From NCBI RefSeq assembly GCF_042662625.1, contig NZ_JBHSXH010000004.1, forward strand, positions 124,001-188,000: a stretch of 64,000 nucleotides of DNA. Direction: 5' to 3'. A model generated the notes under the pieces. The model was not told the DNA's origin, ran no database searches, and saw nothing but the letters and a program-made list of their open reading frames with translations. Every line of letters starts with the position of its first letter. Position 1 is the first letter of the stretch. The stretch is from Halopelagius fulvigenes. Lineage in GTDB: Archaea; Halobacteriota; Halobacteria; Halobacteriales; Haloferacaceae. Positions 15,770 through 23,803 of this stretch are shown one piece after another. The position numbers and the translations under genes are program-made.

Positions 15770-16782
15770 CGTTCGATGTTCCTGACGGCCTTCACGATGT
15801 CGTCCACGTTCGGGATGACCTCGTTCTCCATCGGCCGCGCGTACGGAATGGGGACGTCGGGCACTGCGAGACGCCGAACGGAGTTCAGAATCCCGACGTC
15901 GTGTTCGGCGACCCGGGCGATTATCTCGCCCGTCACGCCGAACGAGCGGTAATCCTCGTCGACGACGACGAGGTTGTTGGTCTTACTGACTGATTCTACG
16001 ACCGTCTCGTCGTCGAGGGGGACTAGCGTCCGGAGGTCGACGACCTCCGCCTCCACCCCGTCTTCGGCGAGTTGCTCTGCGGCGTCCATCGCGCGGTGGA
16101 CGTGCAGTCCCAACGTCACGATGGTCACGTCGTCTCCCTCGCGCTTGACGTCGGCGCTACCGAACGGTATCGTGTAATCCTCCTCTGGAACGGGGGTCTG
16201 CGGGCCGTCGGGCGCCGGCATCCAGCCGATACCCATCAGTCGCTTGTGGAACAGATAGACGACCGGGTCGTCGTCGCGGATGGCGTTGTGCATCAGTCCC
16301 TTCGCGTCGTACGCCGTCGACGGGACGACCACCTTCATCCCCGGGAGGTGCGAGAACGTCCCGTAGAGGGTTTGCGAATGCTGGGCGGCGTCGTTGTACG
16401 TGCCGCCCACGGCGGCCGTGAGCACCATCGGGACGCTCACGTTCGCGCCGCTCATATACGTGTTCTTCGCCATGAAGTTGTATATCTGATCCATGCCGAC
16501 GCCGAAGAAGTCGACGAACATGAGCTCCGCAATGGGGCGCATCCCCTGCATCGCGGCGCCGACGGCGGACCCGATATACGCCGTCTCGCTGATGGGCACG
16601 TCCATGACGCGGCCGTACCCGAACTCGTCGAGGAGGCCTTCCGTGGAGTCGAAGATGCCGCCGTAGTCGGCGACGTCCTCGCCCATGTAGAACACTTCCT
16701 CGTTCTCGCGCATCTCGTATGCGATGGCTTCGACCATCGCCTTGCTCATCGTCAGGTTTCTGGTGACTGTGGATTCGGACAT
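15766..16782 (-). CDS. 2-oxoacid (acetoin/pyruvate-type) dehydrogenase E1 beta subunit
   Basis: 338 residues from the ATG at 16782, whose A is shared with the stop of the alpha gene (TGATG). The transketolase-like pyrimidine-binding domain is seen first (YMGEDVADYGGIFDSTEGL, PISETAYIGSAVGAAMQGMRPI), then the C-terminal domain with VTIVTLGLHVHRAMDAAEQLAEDG. Together with E1 alpha it decarboxylates a 2-oxoacid or acetoin. The tight alpha-beta-lipoyl order and overlaps indicate one operon. Confidence 0.92.
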   Translation of the reverse strand: MSESTVTRNLTMSKAMVEAIAYEMRENEEVFYMGEDVADYGGIFDSTEGLLDEFGYGRVMDVPISETAYIGSAVGAAMQGMRPIAELMFVDFFGVGMDQIYNFMAKNTYMSGANVSVPMVLTAAVGGTYNDAAQHSQTLYGTFSHLPGMKVVVPSTAYDAKGLMHNAIRDDDPVVYLFHKRLMGIGWMPAPDGPQTPVPEEDYTIPFGSADVKREGDDVTIVTLGLHVHRAMDAAEQLAEDGVEAEVVDLRTLVPLDDETVVESVSKTNNLVVVDEDYRSFGVTGEIIARVAEHDVGILNSVRRLAVPDVPIPYARPMENEVIPNVDDIVKAVRNIER

Positions 16783-17828
16783 CACTCCTCACCTCCTTCG
16801 AGTTCGTAGGACGGTTCGCTCTCCGTGACACCGCTCATGGGGTTGACGAACATGTCCTCGTACGCGTCCTCCGGGTCCGGTTGCGGCTGTTCCACGGCCC
16901 ACTCGATGGCGTCGTCAACTCGTTCGTGTGCGCTATCGCGTATCTCGTCAAGTTCCTCGTCCTCCACACCGTGAGCGCGGAGGTCATCGGCAAGTCGGTC
17001 TATCGGGTCTCGCGTAGCCGCCCCCTCGCTGTCCGTTTCAGGACGGTACGTCTCGGGGTCGCCCATGAAGTGCCCCATTCGCCTGTGGACCTGTAGTTCG
17101 ATGAGAGTCGGCCCGTTCCGGTCGCGCGCGCGGCCGATGGCCTCGCCGGCCGCCTCGTAGACAGCGACGGCGTCGTCGCTGTCCACCCGGGTTCCCGGCA
17201 TGTCGAATCCGCCGGCGCGGCGAGATCCGTCTTCGACGTCCGTTACGCGCTCTTTCGGCATGCTGATGGCCCAGTCGTTGTCCTCGATGACAAAGACGAC
17301 GGGCAGGTCGTGTACGGACGCGAGGTTCAGCGACTCCAGGAACGCGCCCTGACTGATGGCGCCCTCGCCGAGGAAGGCGACGGCGACGTTGTCCGTGTTC
17401 CGTTTCTTCGCGGCGAACCCGGCGCCGACCGCGGGCGGGACGCCCTGGGCGATGATACCACTACAGGCGAAGTTGACGTCGGGGTCGTACAGGTGCATGT
17501 GCCCCCCCTTCCCCTCGCTGAGACCCGTCTTCCTTCCGAATACTTCGGCGGTCATTCGCTCGAGGTCCACTCCCTTCGCGATGGCGACGTGGTGCGGTCG
17601 GTGTGGCGCGGTCACGGTGTCTTCGGGGCGAAGGTGCTGACAGACGCCCGCGGCGGACGCCTCGTGACCGCTCGCTAGGTGTAACTCTCCCGGAATCGGA
17701 CCCGCCGAGATGTCGAACGCCGGCTGTTTTCCCTCGAGGTACTCCTCCTGTAACTGCTCTTCGTAGTACCGAGCGGTCACCATGTCGGAGAACATCTCCG
17801 TCAATCTGCTCTTGCTAAGTGTTGGCAT
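16782..17828 (-). CDS. 2-oxoacid (acetoin/pyruvate-type) dehydrogenase E1 alpha subunit
   Basis: 348 residues from the ATG at 17828, supported by a TATA box at 17857-17864. ThDP-binding elements are present but altered: GEG at 154-156 instead of GDG and IEDNDWAIS at 181-189 instead of the usual NN pair. Other conserved parts (SGHEASAAGV, GRKTGLSEGKGGHMH, GHFMGDPETYR) fit acetoin/pyruvate dehydrogenase alpha subunits. The aspartate-to-glutamate change keeps the charge for Mg2+. First gene of the operon with E1 beta and the lipoyl protein; no E2 or E3 nearby. Confidence 0.9.
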   Translation of the reverse strand: MPTLSKSRLTEMFSDMVTARYYEEQLQEEYLEGKQPAFDISAGPIPGELHLASGHEASAAGVCQHLRPEDTVTAPHRPHHVAIAKGVDLERMTAEVFGRKTGLSEGKGGHMHLYDPDVNFACSGIIAQGVPPAVGAGFAAKKRNTDNVAVAFLGEGAISQGAFLESLNLASVHDLPVVFVIEDNDWAISMPKERVTDVEDGSRRAGGFDMPGTRVDSDDAVAVYEAAGEAIGRARDRNGPTLIELQVHRRMGHFMGDPETYRPETDSEGAATRDPIDRLADDLRAHGVEDEELDEIRDSAHERVDDAIEWAVEQPQPDPEDAYEDMFVNPMSGVTESEPSYELEGGEE

Positions 17829-17856
17829 GTAACATGACAAATTCGTCAGCAGGTAG

Positions 17857-17864
17857 CATAAACG
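17857..17864 (-). promoter_or_regulatory. TATA box of the E1 operon
   Basis: On the minus strand CGTTTATG(C) lies about 32 bases before the ATG at 17828, giving a very short or no leader. Confidence 0.4.
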
Positions 17865-18121
17865 TAAGGGGGAGATACCTGACGGCCGGCGACAGGCGTT
17901 CTCGCTACCACCACAGTGATGACAACCAGAGACGTGTAACTACCCCCGTCAACCCCCGATTCTGGGATCGCTCCGGGGGTCGACGGAAACATTTGAGTGA
18001 AATTTCAAAGAAGCCGTACGTATACCCGGAAACTGGGTATTGTTACAGCACTATGATATAAAGGGTTGTATACAGAGAAGGATATTCACACAAATATATT
18101 TTCTTGTACTCCACTAGAACA

Positions 18122-18146
18122 ATACAATCATACAGACATATTGTAT
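18122..18146. promoter_or_regulatory. Inverted repeat in the AT-rich divergent region
   Basis: ATACAAT and ATTGTAT, perfect 7-base arms, are separated by 11 bases, so the half-site centres are 18 bases apart. This is a candidate operator for a dimeric regulator of the divergent operons. Confidence 0.4.
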
Positions 18147-18337
18147 GCCAATAGTATAGTAAATATTTTGATTCTACGTACGTAATAGGGGTCTTACACA
18201 ATACTACGGGCACTATTTTTGAATTCTACTAAATTACCAAATAACCACACAATCGAGCGTGCTGAAGTTTATCCAATTAAATATATCTCCTATAGCGACG
18301 AGGATACGGCCGAATTGGAGAATACTCGTCTACCCCG

Positions 18338-18346
18338 ATATTTAAG
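18338..18346 (+). promoter_or_regulatory. TATA box of the SelA-like gene
   Basis: ATATTTAAG about 30 bases before the ATG at 18375 indicates a nearly leaderless transcript and supports that start over upstream alternatives. Confidence 0.5.
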
Positions 18347-18374
18347 CGAGTGCGGTCAGATTCGGAGATACGCA

Positions 18375-19577
18375 ATGACGGATTCGATCTACGACGACCT
18401 TGGAGTACCGACCGTAGTCAATGCAACCGGGACGAAAACCCGGATTAGCGGGAGTCTCATCCGCGAAGAGGCGGTTGAAGCGATGACTGACGCCGCCCGT
18501 TCGTTCGTCCGCATCTCAGATCTTCAGGCCCGGGCGAGCGAACTCATCTCCGACGTAACCGGCGCGGAGGCGGGCTACGTGACGTGCGGTGCATCGGCAG
18601 GACTCATGCTCGGTGCCGCCGCCTGCATCGCGGGAGACGATATCGATGCGATGTACCAGCTTCCAGACACCGAGGGACTCGCTGATGAGATAATCGTCCC
18701 GCGAACCCACCGTTCCGGCTACGACCACGCCCTCCGGGCTGCGGGGGCGACAATCGTCGACGTGGGGACGAACGATCACCACCTTGGGACTGGGTCACGA
18801 AACGTGGAACCATGGGAGATCGCGGAGGCGATCACCGAGGAGACGGCAGCCATCGCTTATCTTCAGAAGGAGTACACCGAACCCCCACTTCCGAAGGTCG
18901 TCGAAATCGCACACGCTCATGACGTTCCGGTGATAGTAGACGCCGCAGCGGAGGTACCGCCCACGTCGAACCTTTCTCGATTTATCGACGAGGGGGCAGA
19001 CCTCGTAGCATTCAGCGGTGGAAAGGCCATCCGCGGCCCCCAGACGACCGGGATTCTGGCGGGGCGAGAGGATCTCGTCGAGTCTGTGGCCCTCCAACAA
19101 CTGGACATGCACGCTGCGGAACCGGTCTGGGACCCGCCGAGCGGCCTGGTCGATGTCGACCGCTACGACGGCGTCCCCAGACAGGGTATCGGTCGCTCAC
19201 TGAAGGTGGGGAAGGAGGAGCTGGTCGGTCTCATCAAATCTCTCGAACTGTTCATCGAGGAGGACCATGACGCACTCGGTGACGAGTGGCTCAACCGGAC
19301 GAACCGAATCGCAGACAGACTCTCCGCCGAACCAGCCCTCTCGACGCGGACGACGGAGGCCGACAAAGTCTCTATCGCGCCCGAAGTCGTCGTCACTGTT
19401 GACGAAGATGTGGCCGGCATCACGACAATCGACCTCGTCCGCTCACTCCGACAAGAGGATCCCCGAGTGTTCGTGGGCGCCGACAGCCTCGCCGACAGCG
19501 CCTTCACCGTCAACCCGATGTGTCTCACCGACGAAGAAGCGGAGTACGTGGTCGAGCGGATTCGATCGTACCTGTAA
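18375..19577 (+). CDS. SelA-like PLP-dependent enzyme (possible amino sugar acid ammonia-lyase)
   Basis: 400 residues, fold type I PLP enzyme of the SelA/DgaE type. The Schiff-base lysine is K217 in AFSGGKAIRGPQTTG; D189 in VIVDAAAE should contact the PLP ring nitrogen. SelA proper makes selenocysteinyl-tRNA, but no selenocysteine genes are seen here; non-SelA relatives such as D-glucosaminate-6-phosphate ammonia-lyase eliminate ammonia from amino sugar acids. The gene stands at the head of a locus with glucose dehydrogenase and RidA, which fits amino sugar acid deamination. Substrate is inferred only from context. Confidence 0.82.
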   Translation: MTDSIYDDLGVPTVVNATGTKTRISGSLIREEAVEAMTDAARSFVRISDLQARASELISDVTGAEAGYVTCGASAGLMLGAAACIAGDDIDAMYQLPDTEGLADEIIVPRTHRSGYDHALRAAGATIVDVGTNDHHLGTGSRNVEPWEIAEAITEETAAIAYLQKEYTEPPLPKVVEIAHAHDVPVIVDAAAEVPPTSNLSRFIDEGADLVAFSGGKAIRGPQTTGILAGREDLVESVALQQLDMHAAEPVWDPPSGLVDVDRYDGVPRQGIGRSLKVGKEELVGLIKSLELFIEEDHDALGDEWLNRTNRIADRLSAEPALSTRTTEADKVSIAPEVVVTVDEDVAGITTIDLVRSLRQEDPRVFVGADSLADSAFTVNPMCLTDEEAEYVVERIRSYL

Positions 19578-19686
19578 CCCCCGACTCCTCTTCCTGGTTA
19601 GCCGATCTGACCGTCTGGACAGCAGTTCCTCTCCGCGGACGGTCACGCCGAGCCTTTCGGCCGTCGCGATAGTCGGTGATTACTCT

Positions 19687-20424
19687 CTACTCGGTGACGC
19701 GGTCGAGGATGGACGCCCACAGCGTTGGAAGGTACTCCCATTCTAGGAACGTCTGGGGTGCCCAGTGAGGCGCACAGTCGGTCGCAAACGCGAACGCGCT
19801 CCCATCGCCATGGTCACCGACGACGAGGAACGGGTCGTCGCGGACCGTCGCCCACACCTCCGCGTCGTCTGCCGCCTCAAATCGGTTATAACCGAGGATA
19901 GACGGCCACTCGGAGGGAGGTGACCCGGGCATAGAGGATGTCGGACGCGGGTGCGGTCCGTCCGGTGCCTCAATCCTATCGTCGCTGCGTGCGACCGTGA
20001 CGGGGAGAACGTCACCGACGGCAGTGCGTCCGTACCGCGCCGCACCGCACTTACCAGCGAAGCTCATGTAGCCACCAATCATTCCAAGTGCACCACCACC
20101 TGCGACGTACTCAGCGAGAAGTTTACACCGGTCAACGGCCGTCTCGCCCGCCGCGACGCGCGGCGTTATCTGGAGCGTGTCTGCACCGACATCGCTCAAC
20201 AGGACGAGGTCGTACACGTCGAGACCGTCTACCGTGGACGGGACTTCCTCGTGGACGGCGTGGCACGGGACAAACTCGACGTTCGCGCCCGCCGACTCCA
20301 GCGCCGCGACGAGATACGCTGCCGCTTCCTCGTAGGTGCTGTCTTGGAGGACGTTTCGTCCCTTTATCTCGAACGAGAGTGCCACCCACGATTCACCGAT
20401 CAACAGGACGTTGTACTCGCTCAT
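19687..20424 (-). CDS. GATase1-like (DUF1355) protein
   Basis: 245 residues. The start MSEYNVLLIGESWVALSFEIKG, the YEEAAAYLVAALESAG block, PCHAVHEEVPST and VYDLVLLSDVGADTLQ match the putative glutamine amidotransferase family PF07090. No nucleophilic cysteine stands at the GATase position (the SD-G-D region), so it is unlikely to be a true amidotransferase. The fold is shared with ThuA proteins of sugar catabolism. The ATG overlaps the stop of glucose dehydrogenase by 4 bases, so it is the third gene of a coupled operon. Confidence 0.78.
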   Translation of the reverse strand: MSEYNVLLIGESWVALSFEIKGRNVLQDSTYEEAAAYLVAALESAGANVEFVPCHAVHEEVPSTVDGLDVYDLVLLSDVGADTLQITPRVAAGETAVDRCKLLAEYVAGGGALGMIGGYMSFAGKCGAARYGRTAVGDVLPVTVARSDDRIEAPDGPHPRPTSSMPGSPPSEWPSILGYNRFEAADDAEVWATVRDDPFLVVGDHGDGSAFAFATDCAPHWAPQTFLEWEYLPTLWASILDRVTE

Positions 20425-21503
20425 AGGGTGTCGAACTCGATGACCGTCTTGATGACGCCGTCGTCCGTCTCGAACGCTCGTTCCGCCGCTTCTGGGGGAT
20501 AGACTCCCGTGATGAGTTCGTCGACGAACCAGTCGGGGAACTCTGCGAGGGACTCTTTGGCTGCCTCGAAGTGAGGGACGTGGGAGTTGACGCTTCCGAG
20601 GAGGGCTTTGTTCTCCAAGACGATGTCGCGGTGCAGGGACCCACCGTCGACATCGAACGTCCAATCTTCCGGGATTCCGAGGAGTGCAGCGACGCCGCTG
20701 GGCGCGAGTGCCTCGATCACCTCGAACGCGTGCTTCGCATATCCCGTCGCCTCGTAGATGAAGTCCTGAGGCTCGTATTCGGTCGGGATGTCCGGCACCG
20801 GCGTCGTCCGCGAATCGACGTACGTCGCGCCGAGTCGTTCAATGATGTCGATGGTCGGGTCGGGACGGTCTCGCCGACCGAGGCAGTACGTCCGGTCGAA
20901 CGACTTGTAGGGTCCGCGGTCCTGATTAAGCATCGCGAGCGTGAGCAAGCCGAGCGGGCCGTTTCCGAGCACGAGCGCAGATTCGGGCGTCCACTCGAAT
21001 GCCGACCGTGAGGCGAAGGCATGTTCGACCGCCTTCTCCGAGTTACTGATCGGTTCGACGAGAAAACCGTACTCCGCGAACTCCTCGGGGACGGACACGA
21101 GATAGCGCTCGGGGCTCGTGAAGAACTCCGCCATGTAGCCGTGCGCGCCGGCGATGCCGCGTTCGACGTACTCTCCGGCCGGCGCCATGTCCGGTTCGTC
21201 CCGATCGAAGTACGTGTTCGACCCCACTGCGGGAGGGCGCCGAACCGTTGGGACGACGAGGTCACCCTCTTCGAAGTCGGTAGTGGTCGCGTCAACGACG
21301 ACACCGACTGCTTCGTGACCGAGTATTTGGTAGTCCTCGTCGGTGGGATAGCCGCCGTGGGTCCCGCGGACGACTTCGTGGTCGGTCCCGTCGATGCCGA
21401 CGCGGAGCGTCTGAACGAGAACCTCGCCGTCGTCGGGGGCCGGTCTCGGAACGTCAACGAGCGTCGGTTTCGTCTCACCTCTTCGGATTGCGATAGCCTT
21501 CAT
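20421..21503 (-). CDS. gdh: Glucose 1-dehydrogenase-type zinc alcohol dehydrogenase (MDR)
   Basis: 360 residues, full length for archaeal glucose dehydrogenase. D38 in VGIDGTDHEV stands where other MDR enzymes have cysteine, as in haloarchaeal glucose dehydrogenases; ILGHEAVG gives the next ligands. Family-typical blocks follow: VVPTVRRPP, YFDRDEPDMAPAGEYVERG, GFLVEPISNSEKA, the nucleotide-binding GNGPLGLLTLAML and CLGRRDRPDPTIDI. These enzymes oxidise aldoses at C1 with NAD(P). Lies between RidA and the GATase-like gene with ATGA overlaps on both sides, so the true substrate may be an amino or modified sugar rather than glucose. Confidence 0.9.
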   Translation of the reverse strand: MKAIAIRRGETKPTLVDVPRPAPDDGEVLVQTLRVGIDGTDHEVVRGTHGGYPTDEDYQILGHEAVGVVVDATTTDFEEGDLVVPTVRRPPAVGSNTYFDRDEPDMAPAGEYVERGIAGAHGYMAEFFTSPERYLVSVPEEFAEYGFLVEPISNSEKAVEHAFASRSAFEWTPESALVLGNGPLGLLTLAMLNQDRGPYKSFDRTYCLGRRDRPDPTIDIIERLGATYVDSRTTPVPDIPTEYEPQDFIYEATGYAKHAFEVIEALAPSGVAALLGIPEDWTFDVDGGSLHRDIVLENKALLGSVNSHVPHFEAAKESLAEFPDWFVDELITGVYPPEAAERAFETDDGVIKTVIEFDTL

Positions 21504-21880
21504 GGATCCGTCGTCGCAATGGCTTCGATTTCGACGCCGATGTCGATCGGGAGGTCCGCGACTTCAACGGCGCTGCGTGCGGGCGCCGGGTCGCCCACGT
21601 ACTCCTCGTAAACCTCATTCACTGCGTCGTAGTTCGACATATCTGTGACGAATACGGTCGTCTTCACGACGGCGTCAAGAGAGCTACCACCGGCTTCAAG
21701 TACTGCAGCGACGTTCTTCAGCGTTCGTTCCGTCTGTTCTCCGATATCGTCGCTCACTACCTCTCCGGAGTCGGGGTCGACGGGTCCCTGACCGGAGACG
21801 AAGATTCGGTCGCCGTCGACGATTCCCTGCGAGAAGGGGCCGATACTCGCCGGTGCCGCGTCTGTCTGGATCTCTTGCAT
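21500..21880 (-). CDS. ridA: RidA family enamine/imine deaminase
   Basis: 126 residues, standard length. The active-site arginine is R102 in PARSAVEVADLP; PFSQGIVDGDRIFVSGQGPVDP and TERTLKNVAAVLEAGGSSLDAVVK are diagnostic. RidA hydrolyses reactive enamines/imines released by PLP-dependent dehydratases. It is the first gene of the operon RidA - glucose dehydrogenase - GATase-like, and the SelA-like PLP enzyme is encoded nearby, so it probably finishes that reaction. Confidence 0.93.
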   Translation of the reverse strand: MQEIQTDAAPASIGPFSQGIVDGDRIFVSGQGPVDPDSGEVVSDDIGEQTERTLKNVAAVLEAGGSSLDAVVKTTVFVTDMSNYDAVNEVYEEYVGDPAPARSAVEVADLPIDIGVEIEAIATTDP

Positions 21881-21970
21881 TTATGTCCACATCGAACGGG
21901 GCTGGCGTCTTAGTAGTTTCTCTCGTTTCCCTGGGGAACGGCTATGTGGGAGGCAACCGTCGGTCGGTAC

Positions 21971-22726
21971 ATGGCTCGCCCAGCTATTCAGCTGTACACG
22001 CTCAGAGCGCTCCAGATGCCGCTTTCAGAGACGCTCCGCCGCGTCGCTGACACAGACTACGAAGGAGTCGAGTTCGCCGGCTTGGGTGAGGAGACGCCAG
22101 AGTCGGTGGCGGAGACCCTCGCTGAGACCGGTCTCGAAGCCGTCGGCGCGCACGTCCCGCTAGAGACGCTTCGAACCGAGTACGAGGCAACCCTCGAGGC
22201 ATATCGGACGGTGGGATGCGAACACGTTATCGTCCCGACGTACGGTGAGGCCGGTTTCGAGTCCGAGTCGGCCGTCGCAGAGACAGCCGATGATCTCCTC
22301 TCGCTGGCGGACCGCCTCGCCGACGACGGGTTCGAGGCTCACTACCACAACCACGCTTACGAGTTCGCTGATGTGGACGGCCCGTCCGAGACGGCGTACG
22401 ACGCCCTCGTGGCCAGAACCGACGACCGACTCCGACTGGAGTTCGACGTGGGTCTCGCACAGCACGGTGGCGTCGACCCGACGACGTATCTCGACCGATA
22501 CGCCGACCGCATCTCGCTCGTCCACCTGACCGATACGATCCCCGGCGACGACGACACCCTCCATGTCGAACTGGACGACGGCGTAGTCGACCTCCCGGCG
22601 TGCGTCCGTGCCGCCAGAAACGCCGACGCTGAGTGGGTGATCCACGAGAACGGCCTGACGACCGACCCGGCGGCGACGCTCGAAACGAGTTCTGACCGGG
22701 TTCGCGATCTCCTCGATACCCGGTGA
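21971..22726 (+). CDS. Sugar phosphate isomerase/epimerase-like TIM barrel (AP_endonuc_2)
   Basis: 251 residues from the ATG at 21971 (a longer start at 21944 adds nine poorly conserved residues). Typical segments: IQLYTLRALQ at the start, DYEGVEFAGL, AHYHNHAYEF (metal-site region), LEFDVGLAQHGGVDP, SLVHLTDT and EWVIHENG near the end. Such proteins include inosose dehydratase-like and 3-keto-sugar lyases or epimerases. The gene is divergent from RidA and 108 bases before a Gfo/Idh/MocA gene, a pairing often seen in oxidative sugar catabolism. Confidence 0.85.
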   Translation: MARPAIQLYTLRALQMPLSETLRRVADTDYEGVEFAGLGEETPESVAETLAETGLEAVGAHVPLETLRTEYEATLEAYRTVGCEHVIVPTYGEAGFESESAVAETADDLLSLADRLADDGFEAHYHNHAYEFADVDGPSETAYDALVARTDDRLRLEFDVGLAQHGGVDPTTYLDRYADRISLVHLTDTIPGDDDTLHVELDDGVVDLPACVRAARNADAEWVIHENGLTTDPAATLETSSDRVRDLLDTR

Positions 22727-22834
22727 GCCGACGGAGTAACGACGGACGCGCCGGCGACGGCGTCTATCGTCGTCGCCCGAGCGTCGAAAAAACAGGTCAC
22801 AATGCTTATCTGTGGCGATGTGGTACGAAATCGC

Positions 22835-23803
22835 ATGCACGGTATCGTCGTCGTGGGACGCGGTCCGGCGGTACAAGCGCACGCGTCTCGCTACGAACGG
22901 TTCGACGGCGTCACCGTCTGTGGCGTCGTGGGTGAAACGGACGCGGCGTCCAGCATCGAGGTACCGACGCACAGTTCCGTCGTCTCGGCACTTTCGGAGA
23001 CGGACGCCGAGGGTGTCGACGTCTGCGGTCCCGGCTTCGACTTCGCCGAGGCTGTCGACGACGCGCTCGACGCCGGCGTCCCGGTACGCTGCGACCCACC
23101 GTTCGCCCTCCACGAGAGGCGGTTCGACGCTGTCGTCTCGGAGGCCACCGACGGCGACGGATGGGTACTCGCCACCTCTCCGCACCGGTTCTCGCGCCTC
23201 TACGAGCAACTCCGCTCGGCCGTCGAGAAGGGGAGCATCGGCGACGTGGGCGTCGCGCGGGTCAAGCGGACGGCCCCGTTCGACGGGAGCGGCTGGAACG
23301 TCACCTACGACGGCGTCGCTGGCGTTGACGGCTATGAGGGCGTGCTCTGCGCCATCGCAGCGCACGATGTTGATATCCTCGAGTGGACGTTCGGCCCCAT
23401 CGAGCGGGCGTTCGCCAGGGCGCGGGCGGGAGACAGATACGACACCCTGCACGCGATGCTGGCATTCCGCGACGGCGGCCGGGCCACCGTCGAAGTGACG
23501 TGGTGCGGGGCGTCCGCCCCATCGCCGCACGTCGAAGTCGAGTACAGCGGGTCGCACGGCCGACTTGACTTCGAAGACGGCACGCGGTCCGCCGCCCTCT
23601 GGGAGGGCGCCGAGCCCCTCTCGGTAGACCCGCCCGAGGACGACTGCTGCGGGCGTTCGCTGCGGGCGTTCGCTGACGCCCTCCGCGACGACGAGGGAGC
23701 GTCGGACGGCGTCGGGCCGACGGCGTCCACGCGCGGCGCGATAGCCCTCCGGCGGTCCATCGAGAAGGGGCGACCGGTTCCGCTGGCGGAGGTGTCGGAA
23801 TGA
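22835..23803 (+). CDS. Gfo/Idh/MocA family protein lacking the EKP motif
   Basis: 322 residues from the ATG at 22835, chosen because it places the Rossmann start IVVVGRGPAVQAH at the N-terminus; an ATG at 22802 would add 11 residues. The C-terminal domain is as usual (AAHDVDILEWTFGPIERAFARA, VEVEYSGSHGRLDFED). At the place of the conserved E-K-P, needed for cofactor and catalysis, it has C-D-P-P (86-89). It may be a non-catalytic partner or a changed enzyme. Its stop overlaps the ATG of the next Gfo/Idh/MocA gene (ATGA), pointing to a coupled pair. Confidence 0.82.
   Translation: MHGIVVVGRGPAVQAHASRYERFDGVTVCGVVGETDAASSIEVPTHSSVVSALSETDAEGVDVCGPGFDFAEAVDDALDAGVPVRCDPPFALHERRFDAVVSEATDGDGWVLATSPHRFSRLYEQLRSAVEKGSIGDVGVARVKRTAPFDGSGWNVTYDGVAGVDGYEGVLCAIAAHDVDILEWTFGPIERAFARARAGDRYDTLHAMLAFRDGGRATVEVTWCGASAPSPHVEVEYSGSHGRLDFEDGTRSAALWEGAEPLSVDPPEDDCCGRSLRAFADALRDDEGASDGVGPTASTRGAIALRRSIEKGRPVPLAEVSE

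Larger units (their letters stand above)
17829..18374. other. AT-rich divergent intergenic region
   Basis: About 545 bases separate the leftward E1 operon from the rightward SelA-like gene. From about 18040 to 18300 the sequence is strikingly AT-rich compared with the flanks and contains many runs of A and T. No gene is seen. It contains the two promoters and the inverted repeat at 18122-18146. Confidence 0.6.

Noticed and set aside
18375..19577. True selenocysteine synthase (SelA)
   Set aside because: No selenocysteine machinery is visible and the context is sugar catabolism; SelA-like PLP enzymes with other functions fit better.
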